NCBI GenBank assembly: GCA_029449235.1
Contig: JANATG010000018.1
Location: forward strand, 992,001-1,056,000
Source: Linnemannia schmuckeri
Taxonomy: Eukaryota; Mortierellomycota; Mortierellomycetes; Mortierellales; Mortierellaceae
Reading direction: 5' to 3'
Length of the DNA stretch: 64,000 bases
How positions within the stretch are numbered: the first letter of the stretch is position 1; each line of letters begins with the position of its first letter. Position numbers and translations under genes: made by a program. Positions 37,138-48,775 of the stretch are shown piece after piece. A model generated the notes under the pieces. It was not told where the DNA came from. It saw only the letters and a program-made list of their open reading frames with translations, and searched no databases.

Positions 37138-37671
37138 ACATCTTTTTTTCTACTTCTCTAGTAAACAACAAATAACAATTAAACAACACAAATAATAATG
37201 CACTCGTTCTTTTTTTTCCTTCTACAGCCGCCTCTTGTATTGTTGTATGGTTGGGTGAAGAATCGCCGCGAATTCAGTCTCTTGTGCCTTTGAATTTGTC
37301 CTCATGCAGAGCAACAGTCACTGGACACGCTTGGACCTGTGGCTTAAAAGGCAGGCGGAAAGGGGAGGGCTTTCGCGTTCTTCTTTGTTGGCCTCTTATG
37401 TGTCGCAAGCGTGATCAGTTGGAGTGAGAGAGAGGAAAGAATGGAATTGGGACAGCCAACGAATCAGCCTGAACAGATCCTTTTACTTCCTCGCACCCCC
37501 TCAACCTTCTTTTATTATTTTTTTTCTTCCTCTTCTTCCTTCTTTCCCTACTTCTCTTTCATCAACCTACCCTCTATCAACTAATCAGCCAACACATCCA
37601 CTCAAGAACTCAAGTCCGACAACAACCAACTATATTCAACCACGCGGACAAAGCAACAAACGTAACAAACC
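37138..37671 (+). promoter_or_regulatory. MCM5 3' end and lectin gene leader
   Basis: Intergenic stretch between two plus-strand genes. The part from about 37480 to 37600 is pyrimidine-rich, as before other genes here. No gene is seen inside. Confidence 0.35.
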
Positions 37672-39473
37672 ATGGGAAAGTCAGTGTTCTCGAGGTTGCT
37701 CAGGGGACTTACCCTGCTGGCAACTACAACTGTCGTCGTCGTCTCGGCAGTTGGTGATGAAGATGGCGTGCACCCTCTTCGCACCCATTCCATTTACATG
37801 CCCTACATTGGTAAGACCTCTACCCTGCAGATTCCTTTTTTGCTCTGCGGGATGCACGTGGAGACAAGAAGGAGGAAGGTGAAGGCACGAGAGTGTGCTA
37901 GCGCTTGAGTTAAGAAGCGAGCGTGCGCATCTGTTTTATGTTGTTCAAGGAACCGTAGCAACAACACTGTCGTTTCTTGAACAAATGGCCAAAATCACCC
38001 ATACTGTTCTTGACTCCACAAGTCAAGTGTATATCCTGACCTTCCAAACGTGCTCTGTATTCATATCGCTGTTGTAGATCAGGATCTTCAGAATCGCTGG
38101 TTTGACTTTGGAGGCGACGCCTTGATCAACACCAACAAGCATGTCCGCTTGACCTCCGACATCCCCTCGCAGACCGGATATCTCTGGAGTCGACTCGTAA
38201 GTGAGACTTGTGCACCTCTTCTTTCGTTCAATTGCTTATTCGTCTCTTTCCTCTGCGTGATATCATCTCTCCATCGCACTTCGTTGTTCTGCTACTGCGG
38301 CCTTTTTTTTATTATTCATTATGAACCTTAACCTCCATCTCACACATCTCTTTTTTTTCCTGGCAATATCATCACCGCCCATAGCCCTTGACATCGTCTA
38401 GCTTCCAGATCGAGTTTGAGTTCAAGGTGGAGGGCAAGGGCGATGGACTCTATGGTGATGGATTCGCAGTCTGGTTGACCAAGGAGCGCGCCATGATGGG
38501 ACCTGTCTTTGGGAACAAGGATGAGTTTGAAGGCTTGGGCATTTTTTTTGACACCTACGCCAACTCTCGGCAATCTGTAAGTTTTATTAGATGCCTTCCC
38601 TATCTTCACCCAACTTTGCGGTGCTCAAACGGAAGTGGAAGGTTATTTTCTTGTCTGCATCTGTCGTTTATTTCACCTCTTTTTTTTTTGTTTCCTTCTA
38701 ACGTGTATAATTGCTTTTTTTTTCTGTAACGTCGATATTAATAGCACTCGTTCCCATATGTGATGGCGATGATGGGAGACGGAAAGACGAGCTATGACTC
38801 TGCACACGACGGCGCTTCGAACAAGCTTGCAGGCTGTGAATCGGACTTTAGAGGAAAACTTGTCCCCACCAAGGGGAGAATCACCTACCACCGCGATTCC
38901 GGATACCTTAACGTAAGCTCGCTTTTATTGATTGTCATCAAAGGTTTCTTTTCATATATATCGCCATGACACCGTAATAACTGGCACTAATATGGGGATC
39001 GATAATCGTGTTTCTTTAATTCGCTCTTTTTTTGGTATCATTATATAGCTCAAAATTCAGACACGAGGATGGGACGAGTGGGACGAGTGCTTCACATTGA
39101 CAAATATCAAGCTGCCCACCATCTCCTACCTGGGCTTCACATCTGTTACGGGCGAGGTCCACGACAACCACGACATCATCAGCGTCACCACCAGCACCCT
39201 CTCCGGCAAAGCCGACTCTCCCTTCCAGGTAAATTAAATGCGAAAAGAACTCCCCATCCCCTACATACACCATTTAGGAAGGAAATCAATGAGTTAATTA
39301 ATTCTTTTTTTTTTTTTCTTCGCATGATATAGAAAATCAACAACACGCCTCCTCCTCAGAAAAAGACCGGCGTGATGTGGTACCTCAAGTTCTTGGCCGC
39401 CTGTGCTGTCTTTGTTGCCCTCGTCATGGCCTTCAAGATGTCCAAGGGCTCCAATGACATGAAGCGCTTCTAA
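37672..39473 (+). CDS. L-type lectin cargo receptor, VIP36-like
   Basis: Six exons (37672-37810, 38078-38196, 38385-38576, 38745-38912, 39049-39228, 39333-39473) give 312 residues. Proteins of this type bind high-mannose glycans on secretory glycoproteins and cycle through ER and Golgi. A signal peptide (LLRGLTLLATTTVVVVSAVG) is followed by the lectin fold: HSIYMPYI near the start, GGDALINTNKHVRLT, QIEFEFKVEG and GDGFAVWLTKE with the Asp of the sugar/calcium site. GIFFDTYANSR and DEWDECFTL come later, with a Cys likely paired with that in KLAGCESDFRG. A membrane span (WYLKFLAACAVFVALVMAF) precedes a short cytosolic tail ending MKRF, close to the KRFY end of VIP36. ERGIC-53 is less likely because no long coiled-coil stalk is present. 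Confidence 0.9.
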
Positions 39474-39900
39474 AAGAAGAACGGAAAGTGGAGTGAGAGG
39501 AGATAAAGCAAAGGAGGGTGTCCAAATTTTGGGTGGAGAAACATGCCAAGCCCTGTCATGAAACCGCATTCCTGAAGATATTGCACAACATCAACGTGGT
39601 GTGAGTGTTGAATGTACGGTGGATCAGCCCTTTGGAATAAAATGAAAAAAAAACCCCTATCAATATCAGAAACCAGACACATGATGGACACTATATGTAT
39701 TTGCTAATATTTCAAGTCTTTATTTTGCATCCACTGCGTTGCGATAAATGACGCAGCAACTGATAATAGAAAACAAACATAACCAGGAAAAGGCAAGGTA
39801 CTAGAGGATATAAGTAAGGAGGAGAAAGGGAATAATGTACAAGTAGAACTAATAGAAAAAGAAAAAGAAAAAAAGAGAAAACGCCCATCAAAGCTACAAT

Positions 39901-41229
39901 TTAAAAGTCGGCGTCGAGGGTGAAGGTGTTGGCGGTCTTGTCAGCACCAGCGCCAGACATGACACCAGCCTTCTGGTAGTCCGAGACACGCTTCTCAAAA
40001 AAGTTGGTCTTGCCCTGAAGCGAGATCAAGTCCATGAAATCAAAGGGGTTCTCGACATTGTAGTGCTTAGGGTTACCCAAAGCCACCAACAGACGGTCGG
40101 CAACAAACTCAATGTACTGCTTCATCAAGGTGGCGTTCATTCCAATCAACATGACAGGGAGCGCATCGGTCAAGAATTCCTGCTCGATCGCCACAGCCTC
40201 GGTAATGATTGCATTCACTCGCTTCTGATCGGGGCGGGACTGGAGGAGAGAGAAGAGCAAGCAGGCGAAATCGGTGTGAAGTCCCTCGTCGCGGGAGATC
40301 AATTCGTTAGAGAAGGTCAGACCGGGCATGAGACCACGCTTCTTGAGCCAGAAGATCGAGGCAAACGAGCCAGAGAAGAAAATTCCCTCAACAGCGGCAA
40401 AGGCCACCAAACGTTCTGCGAATGTCGAGTTGGAGTCGGAAATCCACTTCATTGCCCAGGCAGCCTTCTTGCGAATGCAGGGAACTATTTTTTTTAGAAA
40501 GAGGTATTGTTAGCGTTGTATGTCAAAACGTAAATGTTTGGTGTGTGTGTGACTAAGGTATATAATAACAAGGCGAAACAATAGGAGGTGTGACAGTAGC
40601 AGAGGCGAGAAGAGTAGTATAAAAAAAAAAAAAGACAGGACATAGCAAAAAGCTGATATCAAATAGAGAAAAAAACCACCACTTATGACAACGACGACAA
40701 AAAACTTACTGGTATCGATGGCATCAAAGAGGTGGTCACGCTGCTCAGGCTCTTTGACATAAGTGTCGATCAACAATGAGTACATCTCCGAATGAACATT
40801 CTCAATCATGATCTGGAAACCATAAAAGCATCTCGCCTCGGGGATCTGAACCTCATTCGAGAACCGCTCCAACAAGTTCTCATTCACGATGCCATCACTG
40901 GCCGCAAAGAAGGCCAAGATGTGCGAGATAAAATACCGCTCATCGGACGAAAGACGGTTCTCCCAGTCATGCATGTCCTTGGACAGATCGACTTCTTCAG
41001 CAGTCCAGAAGGAGGCTTCGGCCTTTTTGTACATCTGCCAGACCTCGTGGAACTTGATGGGGAAGAGGACGAACCGGCGAGGGTTGGGACGGAGGAGGGG
41101 TTCGTCTTGTTCTGAAAGCTTCATCTCATTCAGTTTTGAGGCCAGGCCGGCGGCGATCTGGAGATCTGCATCGTGGGTCTTGGAGGCGACGGTGACAGCA
41201 GCAGCGGTGGGGGTAGTGGTAGCGGCCAT
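39901..41229 (-). CDS. RNR2: Ribonucleotide reductase small subunit
   Basis: Two exons (41229-40710, 40484-39901) give 367 residues, slightly short of typical eukaryotic R2. It houses the diiron-tyrosyl radical that drives reduction of ribonucleotides to deoxyribonucleotides. Ligands are visible: Asp in [11 protein letters not shown], Glu and His in the [18 protein letters not shown] helix region, then the helix [15 protein letters not shown] with the radical Tyr in HSEMY, and a further Glu/His pair ([10 protein letters not shown] and [12 protein letters not shown]). The C-terminus ends NTFTLDADF, the peptide that docks on the large subunit. The intron is 225 bp. It is tail to tail with the lectin gene. 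Replication control is expected for the family; I saw no MCB-type box I would defend. Confidence 0.96.
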
Positions 41230-42186
41230 GGTATGTGTGTGAGATGGTTGTTGTGAAGAAGTGGAGCTGAGGAGAGAAAGAAGAGAAGAGAAGAGAAGAG
41301 AAGGGAAGAAGTAAAGTGTCAGATAACAAAGCAAGGCGTAAAAAGAGTGAGAGGCTTTGGAGGCTTTGTTTTGTAAGGGCTGACAAACGCGTATCAACTT
41401 TGCTCAGGAACAAAAAAAATAACAAAACAAAAACCAAAATCGCGTCGAAATGAAGCAGTACATGCGATAAAGAACACTGCAAGCCATTAATCCGAATTAG
41501 GAAATTTTACTTTCAATCACATTACGCCCATAGATGTCAATTCAACTGTCCCTTCTTGAATTAGATAAAGATCCTCTGTAGCGACCAAAGTTGGGGTAAC
41601 GGAGTAACAAGTATAGCTGCAAGTGTAAACAGAGGTAAAGACGATGGATTTTTGTTTGTGCTTCATCGAGTGGATGTTCCTCTGTATTACCTTTGTCGAG
41701 ATGACAACTGGGAAGAGGACCGTTTAGACGAGCTCATAGCGAATTTTGTGGTTTGTTTGTGTATTTGTTTGTCTGTTTGTGTATGATGCATTGGACGATA
41801 AACAAAGAAGCAGGAGGAAGTATGTGCAACTGTGTATACTCAAATGTCTGTGTTTAAGGCAAAAAAAAGAGAGAGATGTGCGTTGTACAAAGGTTTGAAG
41901 AATACAGAAAAAGAAAAGAGAAAATGAAAAAGTGTGAAGAATTCAATGAAATATGTCATTTTTTGTGCAGTGGCTTTGCGCCTGGACGGGCTTGTTCGAC
42001 TCGCTAGTCATCAGTTCACCTTCTTTTCAAAGGCGCTGGGCGAAACATCATCCTTGATCAGGAGAATAAAGACCAATTTTTGCGCCTTTGCGCTTCACAC
42101 TGTCAACCTGTCATTTTCCAATCATGTTCTGAGGGGGAGGTCGTTGTTTATTTGCAAATTATAAACAGGAACAACGCACCTCCAAT
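41230..42186. other. Intergenic: RNR2 promoter and RING gene 3' end
   Basis: Upstream of RNR2 on its own strand, with short GAAGA and TTTG repeats (41275-41300, 41745-41785). No gene was recognised. Confidence 0.4.
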
Positions 42187-44381
42187 TCACCCCAGGTTGA
42201 CTCGAAGGGTGCCGAGCTTGGGCCCTCGACAGACAATGCAGCTCTCGACAATCCGGGCGCACTCTATACACAATACCATGTGGTGACAGGGCAAGATTGC
42301 AAACTTAATCTGCCGCTCATAACACACCCGACACTTGAGTTCAGGTAGCAGCTGAGCATTCGACTCCATGGTTCGGATCTTGTCCACAGTGCTAGCGTGC
42401 CTCGTCTTGGCTGCATCCAGAAGGACATCCAGTTGCTTCTGTCGCTCCATATACCGTCTGATGTCCACTCGCATCCGTTCCTCGCTCGTCCGGAGATAGT
42501 CATCAGCGTCTTTGCATCCTTCCTTGACTGCGATCCTCGTCAGAGGTATCGAAAGCTCGCACACCCCTGCCTCCTCCATCTGCCGAGCAAAGATTTCATC
42601 AGACAAGTCGACGTGGTGTTCTCCCAGCAAAATCTTCAATGCCTGGGTTGCTACATTCTCTTCCAGTCGTTTCGGTATGAGCCAGCCCCCAGAGCCAAAA
42701 TCTTGTGCAGTCATAAGTGAAGGGGGCAATGTAGGAAGTTGGATTGTCTCCGAAATTGGATCCTTGAATGTCAGCGTCTTGAGTCTGATCATCCGTGCTC
42801 GACTGTAGTGAGAAAAGGATCCGACGTCTTCTTTCTTCAGTGCCGATACCAACATCTCAGGGCCCGATCTCTGATTGTTGTTGTTGGGGTCCTCCAATGT
42901 CGCAGGAGGCTTGAAGAAACGAGAAAGCCAGTCATCCGATCGAATCTCCCAGTGCACAGGTTCCAAGAGCGGACGATATTTGACCTTGTCGATAGGAATT
43001 ACCATCGAGCACGAATCCGGAACTCGCTGTGAAAAACTGTTGCTGGGCTGCTGCCGCGAGCCGCCATGACTCGGCCCTAAAGTCGACTGATCGTGTCGGT
43101 TGCGGCAGATAAGCTCGTAGCGATTCCGAGAGTAGTCCTTGGCGACAATCAAGGCATTACCGCAGTAGCATTTGACGGCGTTAAATGGTTCCATTTCCAA
43201 GTGGTTAAACCCTTTGTCCAGCCAGCGCGTGATAGAGAGGTTGAATTTCGGGCACCGTGCTCGCTCCGCCAGCGCAATAGCCTCGTCCGCTTCAATGCTC
43301 TGGATCTTGCGCCACTCCATCGCGTGCATGTGGAATCCACACACCTTCACCCGAGACAGCGGCGTATCCCTCCTGGCAAACTCTGGTAGTGTTTGGCCAT
43401 CCGCGCTACCTCTTACGGGAACCCTGTCTGCCCCACTTATCCCAGGGTTCGTTGAAGAATCGTGAGAGAAAATGGTATCGTTGGGCTGTGGAGCTGCTGT
43501 GGCGAAAAAGGAAGGGTGGAAATCCGTATATGTCGATAACTTTGCTGGAGTATTCGTCCTTCTTGAATGTGCATGCCCCCAGGTGGTGGTAAAAGTGGAT
43601 GGGAAATTGTTCGGTGTCGTGTAGAGGTCTGGAGCGTCGTCCGCAAAGTCGAACTCGGGTTCCTCGGTCCAAATATTCACCTGGTCACCTCGGGTGGCGG
43701 GGTTGTGATGTAATGCCTCTGCTTCCCATTTAGCCTTCGCCATCCTAGCCGTATCAGCCCATGATTGCCTCGATGATCTCCTGGGAGGCGAAAGTGGGGA
43801 AACTTGACGATGATCATGACCGTATGAGCTTTTCCATGATGTATTGCTGGTGGTCCATCCATCCTGTGGTATGTTGAGTCTCGGAGGACGGTAGTTGACG
43901 TTGTGGATGTTGCTGGGGTTGTAATAGTTGGCAAGAGTCCCTACGTTCGGGCCACTCTCCTTGCCAGGGTCACGTTCCTAAGTGACATGAACCCTCATAC
44001 AATAATTAGCGCAGAATTTATGCTGCTCCGTATGCAGAATAATGAAAGTTAAAAAAAATGGCACATGGTATAGAGCCAACCAGTAAAACAAAGCATACGT
44101 ACCCTTGCTTCTCGGTCGTACTTGTCTCGTGCTCTAAGGGCTCTCGCGAGCTCTTCGTCGCATCCATAGCAGTGGTCAGGCGTGACCATCCCCTCTTGTT
44201 TTGGCGTGTAATGGCATTCATATACCCAGTTGGTTGTCAGGGGCATCGGCTCTGACCAAGGATCCGGTTCTGGGTAGATGGCTGCGGCAACGTGGCCACA
44301 GAAGCATCTCGGGCGGGCGAATCTGACCCGTGTTGGTATTGTAGTGGTGCTGTCGGACTTGCACGGTTTCTTGTTGCTCAT
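42187..44381 (-). CDS. RING-finger protein, candidate E3 ubiquitin ligase
   Basis: Two exons (44381-44103, 43977-42187) give 689 residues. An in-frame ATG at 44471 would add 30 basic residues, so the start is uncertain. The C-terminal 45 residues form a C3HC4 RING of the compact type found in IAP-like and cytoplasmic E3 ligases (CRVCYERQIKFAILPCHH, then CIECARIVESCIVCR). Upstream there are several Cys/His clusters: CFCGHVAAAI and CYGCDEE near the start, CGFHMHAMEW, and KCYCGNALIV with a later CRNRHD. These look like small zinc knuckles rather than a known domain. A helical region (about 560-620) precedes the RING. The middle is low-complexity. Ubiquitin ligase activity is inferred from the RING; the substrate is unknown. 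No membrane segment is seen. Confidence 0.75.
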
Positions 44382-47300
44382 CACTGGTCGCTCTCTCTTT
44401 CTCACTCGCCTCGGTTTCTGCTCGTGTTCGTTTTTTCTCTCGTTGACTTTGTGGTTATTGTTTTGTCGCAATCCTCGATTGTGTTTTGGTGTGATGGTCG
44501 GTTAGTCGAAGGAAGAAGAAGTTCATTTGGTGTGGAGAGGGGAGGAGAGAAGGAAAGTGATGGCGGTATAAGCGGTGTTTATGTGTGTATGTATATGCGG
44601 GGTTTTGGGTGGCAAAGGATCGATTGCAGTCAAGCTCTTTGACCGCAGCTTAGGGGCTTTTGAAAGCAAGCCTCTTCCCGCCAAGAGCCTTGTCCGACAA
44701 AAAAGTCAAATTCACACTCAAGTGTGAAAAAAGACAGTCCCAAAAATCAAATCGCGTCTCATGTATGCCATGATCATTCAGACCTGCCTTCAGTCATTGG
44801 GGTTGCTATGGAGATTGAGAGAGAAGAATCAAGAGGACGAGAAGGTGGACCGGGACCTTTAGAAGAAGTACATCCACCTGCATACTTCACTTCTGTTCCG
44901 GAACGACTCTACCTGCCTGCGGACACATTTTTGCTTGCTTCTCTCAAACAACAAAAGAACATCGTCTGGAATCCGCGGGTTAGAAAATCAGAAGCAGGAC
45001 ACAATTTCATAAGCCGATATGTACCCTTCAGTACAGTCTCACGACAAGGCGATAATAATTCGTTCCTAGGAAAAAAGAGTCCAATTAAGGTGCACAGCCT
45101 GCAAAAATAAAGAAGTCGGACCAGAATATCCAAAAAAAAATGAGTCCATGAATGAAAAACAGGTACTAAAACAACAGAACATGTCTCGGGTCTGGGCACT
45201 ATGAATTGCTTGCGATACCAATAGAAGAAGAAACAAGAAAAAATGCACAACCCCAAGACGGAAGTGCCTCTCTCTTATAAGAAAAAGAATTAATAATGGG
45301 CTTTGCAGGTCTTTTTACCCCACAAAAAGGCGACCAATGTTTTGTGGTTGCTTTCAATGTGATCTATATAGACACAGAACAAACAGAAGAAAAGAAACGA
45401 TAAATCAAAGGGGAAGGGGGCAGGTGCGCAACGAAAAAAAAAAAAAACTGTGCAAATTTGTGGACGTGTTCACTTCGAGGAAACACAAACGCGTCCTAAA
45501 GTGAAATGTTTCCTCCGTGTGCGTCTTTTTATTTCTCGGAAGGAGGGGGGATGGAAATGAAAATAAGGTTTTTGTATCTCGCCCTGCGATTTGATGAATA
45601 TTAGGGGCCAGGGCAGAGCTCGCTGGTTTGATTCAAATGAACGTGAGTAAGGAGTGATGAAGGGAGGTATATGAGTAAGGGGAAAGAGGGGAAAGGAGTG
45701 AGCAACCTTTCGAGGAGGGACGACTGAAACAATGTACCAATCATTGACAGCTGCCAAACACTGGTGGACAGGCAACCTGACATTCAGACGATTAGCGTTG
45801 AGATATGTGGAGAAATAAAACAAATCCAACCAACCATGCAGGAGAAGCGTGCCGAGGGAGGGGAAGGAGGAGGGAGGAAGGGGAGGGAGGAAGGGGAGGG
45901 AGGAAGAGGGTGGCCATCAACCTCCTGAATAGCGCTTGGACAAAAAAATATATTGCGAGAGTATGTTTGGCGCGTGAACAATGAATGAAATAAAAAGACC
46001 TGTGGCAAATACCATGATTATGACAGCGCGAAAGTCAAAAACATCGAATGATGTGCCTTTGCAGGCTGTGGGGTAGCAACATGGGAGAGAAAAGGTGTGA
46101 TTACTTGCTTCGCTTCCGTGCACGTGCTATAACTGAGAAGCAAAGACGAAAGGGTCAAGGAGAAAGCCAAGGCGCTATGCTGAAAAAGAAAAGATCCAAT
46201 TGTCTTCATCAATTGACAGATGTAAACCACCCAACTGAAATATGATTCAACTCTGCCCCCAAAAAAATCGAATAAGGTTGCTCTTTGAACGCCATCAACA
46301 TGTAATGGAATGGAAGCTCTTTTTTATGTCGTTCTTCGTTCAGGCCGTTATAATAGAACTATACTTTTTTTACTACTTACGTTCCTTTTTCCGCTCTTGA
46401 CCTTTTTTAAACAAATAGAAAAACAAATATTTCCTTGGCTGGAAAAACACGGAGGAGGAAGCTGAGAATGGTTTTGGACAAAGTTCAAAAAAACTGTGTT
46501 CAGGCCAACAGTCGATCCACTGTGACCTTTTCCCTCATGTTAAATCCTTCAGGAACCCATCTGAAAGGAAGTTCTTTCTGGCCTTCCTTCTTATAATCAC
46601 CGAGAGATCTCAGCATATAAAAGAAGGCCAATGGAAACTCCTTTTATCTCTAGAGCCCGAGCATTTGATAATCCTTATGACCCGGTAACTGCATTGACGC
46701 TTGTCAACGCACATCCGATGTCAGAAGCGAATGTAGGGCACCATGGCGTCTGCAGCGACTGAAATACAACAAGTAAATGGCAATAGGTGAAATTGAAGGG
46801 GGAGCTATTTTGGAAGGCGAGGTGGAAGTGCTGATTGCCAAGGGGATGATGCCTGCCTAAGTTGTTAATTGCAATGTTACACATCATTAGGCGGAGGTCT
46901 CGGCAACAGAGCACATATGTTGGAAAAATGTGGATGAATATCAGCGGCCGGTTGTTACTGTTTGTGAAGCCGGGGGATGAATCTATGGAGATGAAGGTCA
47001 TACTGGGGGATTAGGAGTAAGAGTGAGACGATCGAGTGAGGAAGGAAAGAAGAGCAGCCAGTAGAGTGAGGTCAGGTATCACATGATTGGGATGCATGGT
47101 AACCTGTCTATGTTTGTTTGCTTTTGTTTGTGTGCGTGTTAGTTCGAGTTCAAGGCGTCCAAAGGTTTTTTTTGTTGAGTTGAACAAGCTGGGTATCGAA
47201 GCAAAGGCAAACATAAGAAATACACTTTGATTATCAATCGCCAACCCTCAAAACCTGTACTAACTGCCACTCGTTTCTTGTTACCTTCCTCAAGAAGAAA

Positions 47301-48775
47301 AAAAAAGACCCTGCGCGCTAAAGCTTCAATGCTTTTTTGCTTTCTTCTTCTCCTCTGGGTCAGTTACCTATTGTTTGTGCGGGTGTTTGTGTATGATTGT
47401 GTGTATGTGCTTCTATTATTTTACTTACCCCACACCAACTGCACACACACAACACATACAGTATATAGTAGGCCAAGACCTGCTCTAATGTTACTGTCGT
47501 TGGATTCCTCGTTTTTTTTAGAGAAGAGAGCATGTGGGCATGGGTATTCCTGCGAGACAATTAACCCTGAATTATGGGCACAAGGAGAAACTACACCACC
47601 TGAAAAAAATTGAGCATCAGAGTTATGGGGTAGGACAGGATTTATTATATTACCAGCCTCAGCCTGCCTGGGCAAAGCAAGATAGTACGAGAGACCAAAG
47701 CTCGGAAAGTTCAGGGGGTGCTGAATTCGACATGGTGTTCACAGAGCGTCCGACTACCTGGCTGGTTCTCTCCCTCAGGAAGGTCACACATGTGTATTGA
47801 AGGGCATAGTATGTGATATGAGATAGGAGGGCTACCATCGGAAATGTGGAGGAAAAGACATACAAGAGGGCAGTTCACTTTTAGTAACAATGTGAGATGC
47901 AATGGGTACACTTGTTGTGGTAGTTATGAATGATGAATGAATGTAAGATTGATAGGGTTGAGAGTGGGGTGAGACTGCTAGAGAAAGAAGGGAGGGCGAG
48001 AGAGGAAAGAGAGGGCTACTTGCATGCAATCACATCCATCAGTCACCAGCCATCGATTGAATTGCAAGTAGGACTAATCTAAAAAAGCCAGTTGTTGATT
48101 TTCGATAATTCGCTGTCTATGTGTTGTCTGCTGTATGAGTGTATGTGTGAGCAGTGGACATAAGAAAAAAAAAAGGTGAGCGGAGCAAGTAATGAGTAAG
48201 ATCCCTCCCTCCCAAAGACTTGGCTCTGCCTTTTATTTCTCCTTCTCCTTCTCCTTCCCTGCCCCCGTCTGTCCTCTGCCCTTTTCTGTGTCTGAAAATC
48301 AAACAAAAAAAAATAATTGTCGCTGACATGTGTGCACGCCCTCACCTTTTCTCCTTTTCTCATTATTTAAACCCCAGGCACCGATCCCTCTTTCGCTTTT
48401 TCTTTTTCTTTTTTATCATTTCTTCATTCAATCACTCACAAAAGCAACAAGCAACAGTCAACAAGCAACCTTTTCTAACGCACCCTTCCCTTCTTCCCTC
48501 TCATATTCTCCTTTGTCTCTGATTGCCCTGGAAAAGTCGATAATTATTTTGACTTCAACATCTTTCCGCGACACACCACACTACATCCCTTCTCACCTCT
48601 ACCTCTTAACAACCGTCCCTTACATTGTCCACCTGCCCAAACCACAATTTCTTTTTGGCTACGCCCAAGCACATATACATACATTTTACCGGCTATTTCA
48701 TTGATTCATTTTCCGTCCTCCGCACACACTCTCCACTCTTCTCCCTCCACTTTTTCAATTTTATTTTCTACAATC
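44382..48775. other. 4.4-kb gene-free interval with CT-rich leader
   Basis: No spliced or single-exon gene could be supported here. Open frames are short, without domains, and the strand composition drifts between AG- and CT-rich. The last 550 bp (48220-48770) are a pyrimidine-rich leader before the CENP-B-like gene. GGAGG repeats occur at 45855-45910. This may be a large regulatory region of the divergent RING and CENP-B-like genes, or may hide non-coding RNA. Confidence 0.4.

Noticed and set aside
44382..48775. Possible genes in the 4.4-kb gap
   Set aside because: I found no domain, no phase-consistent exon chain and no tRNA box pair that I could defend.
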